This document shows positions 1 through 13,900 of a DNA stretch of 64,000 nucleotides, in pieces. The notes below the pieces were generated by a model. That model made no database searches. It worked only from the letters and a program-made list of their open reading frames with translations, and had not been told where the DNA came from. Position numbers and translations under genes: made by a program. How positions within the stretch are numbered: the first letter of the stretch is position 1; every line of letters starts with the position of its first letter. Source of the DNA: Whalleya microplaca (Eukaryota; Ascomycota; Sordariomycetes; Xylariales; Xylariaceae); contig MU385766.1 of the NCBI GenBank assembly GCA_022497155.1, forward strand, positions 186,001 through 250,000, in the 5' to 3' direction.

Positions 1-619
1 CCACAGTTCATTAGCCACACTGCCACTCTGCCACAATGTCATACCTAGGAGGTAAACTCTCACTCTAGGTACGTAGGTTGTAAGTATGTACATACTTTCA
101 ATGCATACATGTACTATCTATACCACTTTTCATAAATTTCTTCAATCCCAAGGACTTGTATATCAAGTCTATGTTCTATAGATGATTAGGTAAATAATGA
201 AATTGTGTTATTATCTCATACATACATTACGTAATTGTGATTTTACACTTGTTCATAGGAATAAACTGCACAGTTCATTGGTCTGAATAATACGCAATCC
301 ACATGTGGCTGCTTCTGCTGTGGCTGTGTCCGGCCTTGCAGTAATTCGTGGAAAGGCAATGGTCGCCTTGCACCCCACCAGCCCACTTTCCACCCAACTC
401 CCTCTTCAGCCTCACCACTAGAGAACCATCTCATAGGTATCATCATCAGGCGAACAGCATCTACAAGTTTATTCTTTCATACGAGCACGCCAAGGACTAC
501 CAACGAGCGACAACGACTGACTGCCATACAAAAGACGAGAAAGAGCTCCCGAACTTGCAACTTGCAACCTAACCACCCACGTGCTTTCTGGCTCGCCTCC
601 GCCGAGGAGCTTCAGCAAG
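1..619 (+). promoter_or_regulatory. upstream region of calcineurin B
   Basis: AT-rich upstream DNA that becomes CT/CA-rich from about position 350 to the ATG at 620, as is usual for a fungal promoter and 5' leader. Several short ORFs cross it on both strands, but none gives a recognisable protein. The left edge of the window cuts the upstream context. Confidence 0.5.
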
Positions 620-1531
620 ATGGGCAACACAACCAGCGCCATGCTGGACAACATTGTGCAGGGGTCGAACTGTACGGACATACTGAGTGCTCGAGAAAAC
701 ATAGAAATGGTTCTAATTGTTTCTTGTAGTCGACCGGGAGGAAGTAGAAAGACTACGAAAGAGGTTCATGAAACTCGACAAGGTACAACGCGACGCATAC
801 AATATCCCCTGCGTACTGCATATATTACTTCGAGATTCTGACAGCCTCTATTACTCGACTACAGGATAACTCGGGCACGATCGAACGAGATGAGTTCCTT
901 AGCTTACCACAGATATCGTCCAACCCGCTGGCGACGAGGTACAGATTCTTCTAGCACAACACCTGCCGAGACCGATTTCCTTCCGATCCCACCACCCCTA
1001 AAACCATTTCTCAAGAGTCCATAAGCTTACATGCGTCTTCCCAATAGGATGATAGCAATTTTTGATGAAGACGGAGGCGGTGACGTAGACTTTCAGGAGT
1101 TCGTATCGGGTCTGAGCGCGTTCAGCAGCAAGGGCAACAAGGAGCAGAAGCTGCGGTTCGCGTTCAAGGTATACGACATCGACCGCGACGGTTACATCAG
1201 CAATGGCGAGCTGTTCATTGTGCTCAAGATGATGGTCGGCAGTAATTTGAAGGACCAGCAGCTGCAGCAGATCGTGGACAAGACCATTATGGAGGCCGAC
1301 CTCGACAAGGACGGCAAAATCAGTTTCGAGGAGTTCACAAAGATGGTCGAGAATACTGATGTTAGCATGAGCATGACTTTAGGTAAGTTTGTCCTTTATG
1401 TTTCCTGCTGTTGGGATCGGGTAGCAGATCTAGCCCTGGCTTGCTATCTAGTTGGAGGAAATGCCAGATCGCCCCAGTGAGCATTTATAAAATCCCCGAG
1501 GCTAACGGTATCGACTACAGATCAGTTCTAG
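620..1531 (+). CDS. CNB1: calcineurin regulatory subunit B (five exons)
   Basis: Calcium-binding regulatory subunit of the protein phosphatase calcineurin; it binds the catalytic A subunit and controls Crz1-type calcium and stress signalling. Exons, by GT/AG borders and frame: 620-671, 730-782, 865-938, 1048-1382, 1521-1531, giving 174 residues, the usual length for fungal CnaB/CNB1. The product starts MGNTTS, so Gly2 is placed for N-myristoylation. Four EF-hand loops are readable: [36 protein letters not shown] and [12 protein letters not shown]. The last exon encodes only the tail (Asp-Gln-Phe-stop), so a single-exon reading would run through the 138-bp last intron and give a false C-terminus. 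All four introns use GT-AG. Identification is secure; only the small exon borders were set by eye. Confidence 0.95.
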
Positions 1532-4500
1532 ATACTTAGACACACGAAGCGGCAACCGTCGTAATAACGAGTTCATGAGGCTTGGAATATTATTCAGCAA
1601 AAGTACCTGTTCTATTCAAGAGATGAGATTTGAACTATGTGATGTACAAAGGCAGTGATAGAAATCTACTGCCAGACTTAAAACCAGAGAGCAGTTGTGG
1701 AACTTCAATGACGGAGGTGAGTATTAATATAAACTTCACATCTAAAAGTGAAAAGCAAACCTCTATAGACCACATGTGTCCCTACACACAGATTGTCCCT
1801 GGCATGAGTATTCGGCTCTCATGTCAGAGTTTAGGATCTTCTTTCATCGGCCTTGTTGAATATATTTTCAAGCTTTTTATTCAGTTCGACGGAAACAGAA
1901 TTCGCAATCATCACAGAGCTTGGGTTTCGAACATTCTCTTCATTCACGTCACGATACTGTCGTATATTTACATTGATATGAACTTGAATAGACGACTTAT
2001 TACACCACAGTGATCTCTCCATGTAATCCTGTGAGCAAGTAGAAATACTAGTGTTTCTTCATAGGACTGTTCTTCAGATGCTTTGTCGATACTTTACTGG
2101 ATCCAGTCAATTGATGTCGCAGTATTCGCCAATCCGGCCTCCTCCTACTTGTCCTTTTGACACCGGTTTTGTTTTCGCTAGCTCGACTTGACCCTTTGAT
2201 GTCTCTGTTACTAGACCAACTTAATACAGACGTCCAGTAGTTGGCTTGGTGTTGTAGCAATCGTCTCGGCCGGATATGTATGACAAATGACATTACTAGC
2301 AGAGACATCTCTTGAATATAGTATGGAGACTTGTTCTATCGAATGGTTGGTGTTCCTACTAGATTCGATGATGAGCGGAGAATTGCATGTGCGATGCTCG
2401 CATCATACGATAGCTTCAAGTGGAGGAGATGGGTGCTCGTCAACTTGTTTCCCCTGAGGTGACGGAAAGAAATCATGATCGTGATATATTAGCTAATATC
2501 TTCATATACAGTGATTCTCTTTGTGTGTTTGCCTCAAAAGTGCTCCGAGTCTTCATAGCCTATACCTCTGACAGGGGTCGGGTTGCGAATTATACAGTTG
2601 GACCCTTTTCTACTGAAGTAGGTACTACCTGCGTTTTCTGGCCTTATCTTACAGATAGATCCCTTTACAACCTTGTTTATAGTTGCGCTAAGAACTCAAG
2701 AGATAGCTGGTATGTTTAAAGAGTACTTAAAACAGAATATAGTGAAAGTATTCATGTTGATACTAGACATAGTCATTATTATTATTAAAGTATAATCAGC
2801 GTTCTGAATCCTCTGTTACTACGCAGCGTTGTAGTGACCTCGACAGGTTGAGAGGACAAATATGTTTAAGATGCTGTGCTGTTATACTACCTATCAGCCC
2901 GAAAGTTTTGTCCTGTAATTTTCTTTTGCCTGGGCTATGTCGATGATACTGAATTTCCTTAGTATATACACTGCGTGTTATTCACCCCTGACAACTGTAC
3001 GTCGAGGTGCCGTCTGTGCTACGCCCGGCTCAGGGGTAAAGAACCAGAGGAGAAGAACAGATGTGTAGCTTTTCATGATACTAGTGACCATATGAATATA
3101 CTCTATCTCAAGCTGACGGCGACTTTCATACCCTTGTGCTACTTCTACTTAGATCTTTGCTTGTAGATCATACCGATATCCTTACGTACTTAGTAACTAC
3201 ATTGCTGCCCGATCCGACTCGGCTCTTTGTGTATATCGGAACGTGCACGCATGGTCCGCTGCGCCGTTTCATAATTAAATAATCTCTAGCCGTGACAGCT
3301 TTAGTGTTACCACTGCCGCTACCCGAACCAACTAGTCAGAATATCAGGGGTTGGGTGAGTAGGAGGTAGGTCACAAGTACTCTAACATACTTTATGCGAT
3401 ACACTTTCTACGGTCCGACAAGATAAAACCCGCGAAATGCGGCTTTAACGTTTACGGCCAGGGAACATTCCGATTTGTTCTGGCAAGTTAATCGCCTAAG
3501 ATGAACAGCACGTTCTCCCTCTTTCTCATATGGTCCAGAGTTTACTCAGATCCTCGAACATAGGCAATCCTCTCAGCCTGATCCTAAGTTTCTTGCAGGC
3601 AGCAGAACATTGGAGGTTGTGTTCTATATATTATATGTCTCAGCCTCGTCTGTTCTTATAGAGTATGCCCACATCACATTTCGCATGTCAAATGCTTTAG
3701 CTAAGGTAAGTATATAATTTCTGCTGCAGAGCCTTGAGCACGAAGAGGCGAAAATGTATTTGCCCTTGAACAACCAGAGGTAATCTGACGTTAGGCAATG
3801 TGTGCACCTCTCAAGCAAGATGTACACACAAGTCGTGACGCTGACCCTCGAGATACCCGATCACCCCTATCCTGTCATATCTTTCTAATCAGTCGTCCTC
3901 AACTCCAATCATGGGAATGGCAATAGTGTAGTATACTAGCATTCATGCCATCTCAATTCCATCCAATATCACTGGTTCGACTTTCCAGCTCCTTACAAAA
4001 GTATTCTGAGCTACTCGAAGTATGGGCGCCTAGTTTTAGCATGAAGCCCCCCTTGTTGACTCCAAAATGTCCCATCTTTGTGATTCTTGACCTCAGTGGA
4101 CTCTTGTGTATTTCAGGACTCAGCCATACCTACTCCAGGAATTATCCAGGCTATCTGACCCATTGCACCAAAGCTCTTTGACGTCGAGCTCTTTGACGCT
4201 GCGTATTTGAATTTTGAAAGATTGAACTGGTGCGAAACGAGTAGTCGACAGTATGACCATGAAAAGAAACGCTGCCATCTAACGACAAACAGGCATACGC
4301 ACAGCTTAGACGCGTATGTTACCGTCGTGATATCGGATTTTGTTTTCCAGTTTCACCAAAAGTTCGAGACCCCTGACCCACGCTTCCGGCCGTAGGCCCT
4401 CCATCCGACAGTTAGGCTTTTGAGACATACGTTGCTAATATATGATACCCAATGTAAATAGAGTCTTCCATTAGGAACTTCATGCAAAGTTGTTGAATAA

Positions 4501-7500
4501 GGTCAGCTGGAATTTAGATTTGCATACCAAAGTGTATTGCCCTTAAGAAGTTGTTGCATGAACGACATGAATTGTTGCTCCTTATGAAGAAGCATTGGTT
4601 GATAACTCTTCATATATATGGAAGATGAGAGCAGCATTTTCTATCTTGGTTTGGTCTGGGGTGTTTACGTTTTCCTTTAGTTATAGAGCAGAAGAAATGG
4701 TCAATTTGAGGATCTCTTAGCGTAAAGGGGCTAGATAGGGGTTAGATTGGTGCCTGCAGATTTCATGATATCAAGTACGACAGCCACACTGCATTCTAGC
4801 AGCCGTTGGCTAGACTTCAATCTTGTGGGCACTAGGAACATTAATGCTAGTTTCTATGAAGCTGTTGAGATGTGGCACCGTTAATTATTATCTTCGCTAG
4901 CTGCAGACATGAATACGATGCTGTATAACAAAACATTCAGAACAACATCCTTGGCGTTCGCAGCTTGATACTACTGGACCAGGACGTTACGGTATTAAGA
5001 CATTAATGGTCCGATTTTAATGAACTCAAGAAACGAGAGAGTGGCTACGTTCTTACGTCCGAGTACCTGGCATCATGTCCCGACCATTAAAATATATCAA
5101 TCGGCCCCCTACCTTACATCATGATGCCGTCGACCGTGATGAGCGGTCGATGAATTCCGCTCTCCGATGTGTTGAATCCCATTGCCAACGCGAACATCCA
5201 TCTTGCAAGTAATACGTGATTTGTATGATGTTGATACCTGACTATAGCGGATTGGCTAGCTTCAAGGCTGCAGCGCTCCTATCAGTAGGACCACGCATAT
5301 ATTGCGAATGCATCTACGTAGGCGGTGGTAGGTCACTGATGGAACCAGAATCTCCATAGGAACAACAAGATATTCGCCAGATGGAAGATCGATTCACCGA
5401 TAGAATACCCTACAGTAGTTAGTCACCTGCAAAGCTGGAGAGCCTCGTCTCACAGTGTATCTGAAAACATAATTCCCACGCAGAATCAGGCTCGATATCA
5501 ATTCGAAGTACTCCCTCATCTCCTCTGCGATCCCAGCGCATCCTGGGCCATTCTTCATCATTTGGCCACGGCATAAACGACATCGTGAGAGGTCGGCCGT
5601 TTGTAAGACATGCGGACAGCCAAGACGACAGAGAACCGGAACAGCCCATGCAGAGGCACGTCCTTGAAATACGCAGTCATCATCATGAACCACCACGGTT
5701 AGACCAAGCAGGCACGAAGTAACATGATCTCGCCCGGAAGTACGTTTCCTGCGAACTCGGACCGCGACTGAACACATGCTGTCATACGTGCTATGAGTGC
5801 GCGTCTATCACGCATGCGTGTTCAACTGCGTGATTGGAATCGCATGCAAGCTCGACTGCATGGTTTGAATCACGCGGCTTGGCGTGGTCGAATGCCCTCT
5901 TTGCCAAAAGGACCATGTAATACCGACTCCATGAGCTGGGTTGCTGGTTGCTGGAATCAACGGTGTGTGTGTGTGCAAGGAAAAGGTGGCTGCAGAAGTT
6001 TGTGTATCGTTACGAGAATGGTAACACATGCGAAGCGACGCTACGGATTCCTGGAGAACACGCCGACTGGACGCCCTGGACGTAGAGAGCTCTGAGGCAT
6101 TAAAATGAAGCCATCGTCGTCGTCGTCAAGGGGCGTTGCGTTTCCATCTGCAAGCGTAGTCGTCGGATAGTGCACTTCGGAGGCGATGATCCTGATATTA
6201 TCGTTCGTTGCCCGGGAAGGGGGGCAAAGGCAGCTGTTTTTAAACATCATCGTGCGTATAAGACTAACCTGAGATCATGTATAGCGCCACATAGTCATGA
6301 GGATTATGTACGCGCTCTATATGAAACTGATGGACCGTTGAACGTGTAATGATCATAGGTCTGTATATGCAGGTAAGATCTCCTGTTACGATGTAGTCCT
6401 TGTAAATAAGCAACCATCTCAGTACTGAGTTACGATCTTCCGAGACTCGGACCGGTCTCGCAGTGTTAAATCGCCCGATCTATTGCGCCGCAATGAATGC
6501 GTTAACCCCGGAACATATGTTATGCTCACCTCTCTTCGGAACAATCAAATCGCGTAGTCGGTGAAATGCCGCCACGAGACCTTCTAGGGGAACTCGCTAT
6601 TAGAAGTCGGCATTATATAGGGCGCGGAGTAGCCGGTATTCCTTGGCGACAGCCCGGGAACCTGGGGAGGGTGGTATCTGCATGATCAGATAAGATGATG
6701 ATTCGTCGCGTGGACCGGGCATATTACTTGATTTATCGGGATTTTCATGATGTGGGAGACCTCGTCAGGGCCTATCAAAGCCGCTTTGGAGCAGTTCTAG
6801 GGCGCTCGTATGATAGCCACCCCAGATGCCACCCCAGATGTTCGGAGACCGACCAGCACCCTAGACAAGCCCCGTGCTGCGAGATTTCTAGATGCGCCTC
6901 AACTCCGAGTCGCAGTGAGAATGGGCTTGCGTCCGGATAGTGGAGGTAGCGATGACAGGATAACATGATCCTCAGCTAGGTCTATCCAAGGTAATACTAG
7001 TTCATCTTATTGGCCGAACAAGGCAATGCGACAGCAGCCCGTGGCGTCCGCGGCTTGCTAGGATTCCCAGTACGGGTAGATGCATTGGTGAGCAGCTACC
7101 CGGTGGCTGGAGATGGGGTCCCTCGAGAGATGAGATGCTACAGAATACGATGACATGACCCGTCAACTTTCAGCCTCAATCTCCCAGATCGATCTCGGGG
7201 ATGAAACCGTGCGTTCTAGATCTGAGGAAGTACATACCTAGTCAAGACCAGGATTGAACGCTAGGGCTGTTCCTCTGCCGTGGGATACCTGAAACCTTAG
7301 CTAAGCTGGGCGAAGAGACGAGGAGACCGGACTGGCCAAGCTGCTGAAGCGACGTCAGGGCTCGTCAGCCTCCATTTCCAATAGTCTGGGATTGGGTAAC
7401 ACCGGGGGCTTGCAGCAGCGCAGCCCTACCATCCGCTGTTGCGATACATTGTACCTACATCTTTGGGTAGGGTTTGACGGCGCCTGTCGACGTCGGTTGA

Positions 7501-9726
7501 TGAGACACGGTAGCACACCTGCCGTCGTACAAATATACCGAAGGCCGAACACTTGACTCCAATATGATGAGATGAGCAAACACAAGCTTGTTTGTTTCAG
7601 GCCCACGGGTTACACGGCGAGAAACATGATCAAAGCTGGAAAAGCAAAGGAAAAGAAAGGGGAAGGGGGAAGGGGAAGGGCATTAATTAACCCGTCTTGA
7701 CGAATGGGCAATGTGATCACCAATCCATCCGCCTATTCATCCACCCATCGACCCATGTTTGACAAGTCACCTAGGACAGGGGGACCGTGAACCCCGGTCT
7801 TGCGAGTACATACCGGGGAAAATAAGACGTATTGTAAAAAAGAAAAGAGAGGGTGCGAGTGTAGAAAAGTGACAGGTCACAAAATGTAACAGCAGATCCA
7901 GCATGCAGCGTCGCAGTGTCACCGCTGGGTCCCCCATTGCGCTGCTGCGTCTGCCCTTGTTTGTTATTAGGTATATCGGTTACATCATATGGCCGCATGG
8001 GGTCGCGGTCACACTCGCTCGATGAACCTGGCTCTGACAAGCGGAGCCACAACCCGCCCGCCCATGGTGTCGGGTCCGATCGACTGTTTTTTTGACGCGG
8101 GTTGGCGGGTGTGTGGCAGACAAGGAACATTGCAGCAGCCGATGATCTTCGCGAGAAACACACCAACTAATAGTTAGATAATCTTCCGAGATCGTCTTGC
8201 ATTTGCGACTGGCCAATCAATCCCGGCTTCCGGCCATAAATGGCAATTATCAAGCTTTGCCATTCGAGTGGCGGTCCTAGTCGGTCCAGTAAGTAACTGC
8301 GAAGCATGGTAGTGCGCAGAAGCTCCAAACCGGTGGCGTCCTGGCTATTGTTGCGGGAATGATGAACATGAAGAAGACCCGGCAGCGGAAAGGGAGTGTG
8401 GGGTATATCCAACCGCGTACCTAATCAATTACCTCTTAGTGGTACAGGCATGCGGGAAATGGTGGGGGTGTCACGGTGTGTGTAAGAGTGTGTGAGAGTG
8501 AGTGTATGTGTAGGTATTTGTAAGTGTTTCTGTGTGTATGTACTATGTATGTGTTTGTCGTGATAGCGTTTGAGAAACATGTTTACTTTCCCCAAAAGAA
8601 ATTCGAGACAAATCGGTATGCAAGATCGATTGGTCAGCAGAACCACTGCAGGAGTTCATACTCATTTCAGCGCCGGCCGGCCTTAGCCGTTGGCCAGAGA
8701 AGCATCGTGAACATCGACGATGCGCCAATTCGAGCCACGGTGGCTTGGTATGGACCTGGTCTCGGTGTTCTCTTGAGAAAGTTGAAGGCCCAATCACCGA
8801 CTACTGAAGAATATTCCGTTCACCTGCCTAGATCGTATCGACAAAAGTCCCCTTTCGACTTCCCTGTCTCGGCTCTTGAAGCCCTTCGTGAATTGGGTAT
8901 GCATGAATAGATGCCCAATAAACGCCACTCCTACAGACTATCTTTGGACAGCCTCGTCCAATCCGTTGTACGAAGCACCCAAGCGCCATTATAGACGTAT
9001 ACGACATTCCTCATATTGGTCAGACTCACGTCGTACAGACTGGTAGAATTATGTACATGGGCAATACCCAACATGCCAGTATGTGTGCCTAGCCCACCGA
9101 GGGCTTATATCGATCGATGTATGTACAGTGACTATCCTCCAGACACCTTGACACCAGCAAAAGTAACAAGTCAAGAATGCTCGTGGGAGCAGAATGTTCT
9201 TTCTCCTCTATTCCTTCATTTCCGTCGGGCTCTAAGGGTATCCGCAAACAACATCGTACAGCCGTACGCCTCCACTCTAGAGAACCCATGTCCTTGTTTT
9301 TTTTTTTACCTTGCCTGCTTCCCATACCATTGCCTCCCACCGTACCATATCCCCTTTTCACCGTCACTTATACGTCCTAGCCTCCTTAGTCCAGACCACC
9401 TAGTTTTAGATCAACTAGAACTCAAACGCAATGAAATACATCAGCCTATAGGGCAAACTGGCTAGCGCATGCTATTAAGCCAAAATTACCACACAAAGCC
9501 ACAATCACCATCCGTCCAACTCCCCAGTCCCTGACTACTATCCACAGTGGTGAGAGAAAAGTTGGAGATGCTCGGAGGCGGGGGGCAGAAACAACCGTAG
9601 ATCGTAGCCCGATACTCAAAAGAACGACTATACCAGACATAACGCCCTGCGTTTTTCTCAAGTTTCCATCAAGTCACGCCTTTGCTATTTCCACCGTCTG
9701 TGACTTCGGCTAAGACAACTAAGTTC
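1532..9726. other. 8.2-kb gene-poor stretch
   Basis: I find no protein family signature on either strand. The longest open frames are about 130 codons, lack recognisable motifs and overlap antisense frames of similar size, as expected of non-coding DNA. Visible local structure: a direct repeat of a 12-mer (gccaccccagat) near 6817-6840, an imperfect TCG run near 6115-6127, a purine tract at about 7635-7680 and a TG-rich tract at 8473-8558. Long non-coding RNAs, or genes with very short exons, cannot be excluded. Confidence 0.5.
8473..8558. repeat. TG-rich simple-sequence tract
   Basis: Alternating GT/GA-rich stretch of about 85 bp with interruptions (gtgtgtgtaagagtgtgtg and similar). It is low-complexity and not protein coding. 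Confidence 0.7.
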
Positions 9727-10986
9727 TTAATGAGAGGCATGGTGGGTTCGGTGGCCTGCAGACGAACTCGCGTGACCAGTCTCGTCGACGTTTTCGTAGA
9801 GGTCGAGGCATTCCTCGATAACTATAGCGTAGGTTAATAACACGGACTATCCGTTTTGTAAGGAATTGTAGGCTCCTGTTAGCCAAAATACGTACTCGCA
9901 ACGATATGTTCTTCCCAGACGCCGTATTCGTAGTCAACTAAGCCGTGTCGGTCGATTCCATCACATAGCCGTACTATCTCTTTCCCCATCTTTTTCAGTC
10001 CCTCTTCATTGACCAGAGTTTGACCCCGTTGTAATTGTAGACCGGACTCCATGATATCCTTCTGTTTCTGGAACAAAGAGAGCCATGCGTGGTTGAAGTC
10101 GTGCCACAACCTGAGTCTTTCAGGATGGAGATCTTGATTATCCCCCGAAAGTCCTTGATCGACTGATTAGTTATAGACTTCGTAATATGTTGAATAGACA
10201 CTTACCCAGTTCCACAACCTTCGAGAGCAACCACTCGGAAACGTTCAAGAGCGACTCGCTGGCAGCTTGCAACACGCCGCTTCGAATGTTGGTAAAGATC
10301 TCTTTCAAGGCAGACTGATACTGCTCATATGCTTCACCCATCTCTGCCGATGTCGAGTAATCCGTTTCTTCCATGACCTGCTCCGGCGCGTTCGTCTGTG
10401 CCATGCTGCCCATAGAAGTCATTCCGCTGGGGTAACTCTGGAGCATCGCGCGCTGCTCCGCCGGGCTCTGTTGATATACTGCCGGTGTGCTCGAGGAGCC
10501 TCCCTGGGACTGCAGGCTGGACGCTGCAGGCGCGTTGGTTGGTTCACCTGGGAAATAAGGAGCGGCTACATCCGTCGCCATCATCTGCAGTCCTGCAGGT
10601 TGCCGCGACGGGAACTGTTGACTCGTATCGTAAACGGCACTCTGCGCGCCCGCCTGCGGCACGTTGTACATTAAGGGTGGGTTATATCCACCGAAACTCG
10701 ACGTTTGTCGAGTATCTTGGCCATATTCAGATTGGTACGGCAGTGTGTTCTGCGGCATCGCAGTGGAGAAAGCTGTTCCCGGCTCTTGATAATATGCACT
10801 GTAGCCAGCCGCTCCCCCCATGCCGCGTTGAGGAGACGTGTTGATAGGCGCAGGCCGGTACCTGTCCGACCCGCTTCCGCCGTACGACCTCCGCTGCGCA
10901 TTGGGATCGTGAATCGGATATCTTGGGTTGGAAGTGGCACTGATGGGCGGTTCGTTCGGCCTTCTCCGCCGTCCGTTGTCGTCCAT
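9727..10986 (-). CDS. conserved fungal Q/P-rich protein, RfeG-like putative transcription regulator
   Basis: Exons on the minus strand: 10986-10206, 10162-9896, 9821-9727, giving 380 residues. The N-terminal ~230 residues are disordered and rich in Pro, Gln, Ser, Tyr and Gly, with short motifs such as YRPAPINTSPQRG and SEYGQDTRQTSSFGGYN. The C-terminal ~150 residues form a conserved, probably helical block (SLLNVSEWLLSKVVEL, LWHDFNHAWLSLFQKQKD, MGKEIVRLCDGIDRHGLVDY, IIEECLDLYENV). Splicing both introns restores this block: the first is only 43 bp, and the second removes an in-frame stop. I chose the Met at 10986 because the in-frame extension up to 11106 does not look like the family. From memory, such proteins are annotated in aspergilli as putative transcription factor RfeG. 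I see no classical DNA-binding motif, so the function is unproven. Confidence 0.8.
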
Positions 10987-13900
10987 ACCCCGGGGAAACG
11001 GGTCGCCAGATGTCTCAAGCGACGAGCGCAACCGCCGCGCCTCGGGCAACGGAACAGGAGCAGAACACAGAAGGGCCACCTTGGGGTCGTATAGGCCTTG
11101 TCGCAACGAGCCTGGTGAAGCTGCTCAGGGACTTAGCAACGTACAGGTGCGCGTATCATGGAAACCCGAGAAAGGTGCTATCGACGGTAGTGGGCCGAGA
11201 ATAGTGTGTGTACTGGGACAGATTGCGCGAGTCCGAATAGAGTTGTCGTTTGGGGTTCCCAGACAAACAGCACGTCCGGCAATATAGGTTAGAAAGGATG
11301 TGCTGGATTACGAAGCTGTCTCTCTGGATCGGACGAAAATCTTAATGGGAGGGAGGGGTCCAGTAGATGATGGTATGTAGGCGCCAGGCATAGAACCATG
11401 CAACAGATACGCGTCCCAAAGCAATGCTTTTATGGAAGGAGAGACGGCGGGACGAAAGCAAGAGCTTGTCAGTGAAGGCTGAAATATCAAAACTAAGGTG
11501 TCGAGAGTTTGAGTGCCGAAGAGTCTTGATGCAAACACCGCGAATTATATGTAAGGTGCTTCCAAATCATGCCTTAACCATATGGGTTGTAGGGATGATG
11601 ATGCCTCCGATGCTTCTAGGCTTTGTATTCCTTCTTAGCTCTCCAGGCTGGCCCGAGTGGCTAAGATAGAGTAGCTGACTTGTCAACGGTTGTTGCTACC
11701 CGTACTAGGAGGATCCCGGCGCTCTCGCATCGGTTTCCAACTACAGCAAGCAGTGACCTTGCCGGGCTCGATTGAAACACAAGCCGCACTAGGTAAGCCA
11801 GATCGATTATGTACTCAAGTTCTCCAATGATGCTTGCTGAGATTTGATTCCCCTGGACGCAACTGAGCTTCCTGATGAATCTAGCTCCCTTTCAGCACCC
11901 GCTTTATAGTCACCTCGATGACCTAGGACTCAAGCGAGAAGGCTTAAACAAGGTCAATTTTGATTTGTTGAGGAGGGGGAGTGGTGACAAGGTGACAAGG
12001 GAGGTGTCGTGGTACGTATTTCAAGGTTAAAAAATAGAAAAGCTATGGATGCTAGGTACGTGTGTGCAGGAGGGAGTACCGTAAGTGCAGATAGAGTTGT
12101 CGACTTCGGAGGATTTTAGGTCGCCGGGGATTTTCTACGTAGTGAACGATGAGATTCAAGGACCGCAAAGAGTCATTAAATTGACCAGTAATAGTGATAT
12201 ATTATTAGGTCAATGTCGATGAGCAAGGTAGGAGGAGCCGGTAGGTAGGGGGTGGAGACCCAATCAGACCGTAGGTAGGACATGAGAATTGGGTGAGGGT
12301 CTTCCAGGAACAATGGAGATATGTACTGTAGAAGACCCAAACCTCCAGGCACGACAACAACAATAACAACAACGCCTTGCGCCGTGCGGAAAGTAGATGG
12401 ACCCTGGCTGGGGCTTGCTAGGCAGGCTACTACTAGCCGGCGACGGCGACAGGTGAACGAGATCTGCGCACAGGCAATAGAGAGCGGGTCCGACTGATAT
12501 TTGCTACCCCTTGGGGGTGTTTCTACTACAATATCTGTGTATATGTAGGTGGTGTCGCATAGGAGGCTCGCATTGGTGAAGCGGGCTTGCAGCTAGCTAG
12601 TGAGATGGCAAAGTAGAGAATCGATGAATCGACCCAGCTGCGCAATTATTGGACATGAAGCGTAGGACGAACCCTTCCAGCCGCAGATATCTACACGTAC
12701 GGAGGCAGAGAGGATAGTCCCGGTGTAGATCTGTCAATGTAGGAGGTAGTATCATATACTAGTATGTACGTATCAGCATGGCTGCCGGGAGTTGCATTGT
12801 CTATAAAATTGGACATGTGGCTCGTGGACCTGGGGAATAGCAAGCATGAAAGATATATATCCAAACAAAAAAGAAAGTGCCGTGAGTCTTGGGTTCCGGC
12901 ACCACTCAATAGTACGCAGTACGCAGTAAAAGCAACCTACAGGGGCATTTGCTTTTTCCCCCTGTGTGCGCAAAATCCTGTTGTGTGGCTGATGGTAATT
13001 AAAAGCTGCTTTTAAGATCTGCTAGGGCCGGACACTCCAGGATTCTGCGAGGAGCCACTTCGTGCGTAAGGCAGGTTAGCTGGTTAGGTAGCATGGCAAG
13101 ACACCGAGCTGTCAAGCAAATAGGTGAGTAATTTTAAGTGTTTCGTGTTTGTGAATTTGGCACATGATGTTTGAGAAGGATAAAGCGGGGATGGAATCCA
13201 AACTAAAAAAGCTATCAGGCATACATAGCGTAGTCAGGTCTCTTCAGAACCGGCGCCGTCAAATCACTAGCGTGATGCTAATATCGATACGCGTGAGGAC
13301 GAGCACGCAGGCGTGTCTCAAATCCGACTTCCAATATTCTACGTTCGTACGTTATGAAGGTTGTATGTATACTTTGTATACTTCGTACACGTACCTGGGC
13401 TGCTAGGTAAGCTTAGGGGCCTCCCACCTACAGTAGTGAAATTATAAGGAGGGAAGAGAGGAACGAAAATAATGATTCCTACCTTCGATAATTCTTACCT
13501 TGCCTTGCGTACATGTCCATATGTGAGTGAGGTAAGTAGCAGGCCAGATCCAATGCGGTAGCTTCAATCAATCCCGATCCTCTACATATACCCGACATAT
13601 CTGTCTGCATGTTGTTTCGCTCCATTATTGGCTTATAATGCCGCCAGGTCAAGATATGTTCCGGTTCTATCTCCCCTCTGCATACCGTTAGACAACTCAA
13701 AAATAGACTCAGAATAAGGTTCCGAAGTGTTCTCGACTTCTTGTAAATCAAACAACCCCCCCCTACCTGGTAGCTCATGCTGCAGCAGTTTTTTGCAGCA
13801 ATGCATCTTCACCCTGTTCTGCTATAGTATGTTCTCTAATACTACTCTTTGCTTTTCTTGCTCCAATCGGAACTGCACCCAACTTGCTTAGTCGCGGTGG

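Noticed and set aside
3945..4181. Frame containing IFVILDLSGLL, resembling a HAD/FCP1 start
   Set aside because: Only a short chance match; no DxDxT catalytic motif and no following domain.
5394..5777. 127-codon minus-strand frame with an overlapping second frame
   Set aside because: Neither frame shows a family motif; overlapping frames of similar length are expected by chance here.
11640..11745. tRNA-like A-box (tggcccgagtggc) suggesting a tRNA-Leu or tRNA-Ser
   Set aside because: No matching B-box (GGTTCGANTCC-like) and no acceptor pairing at the expected distance.
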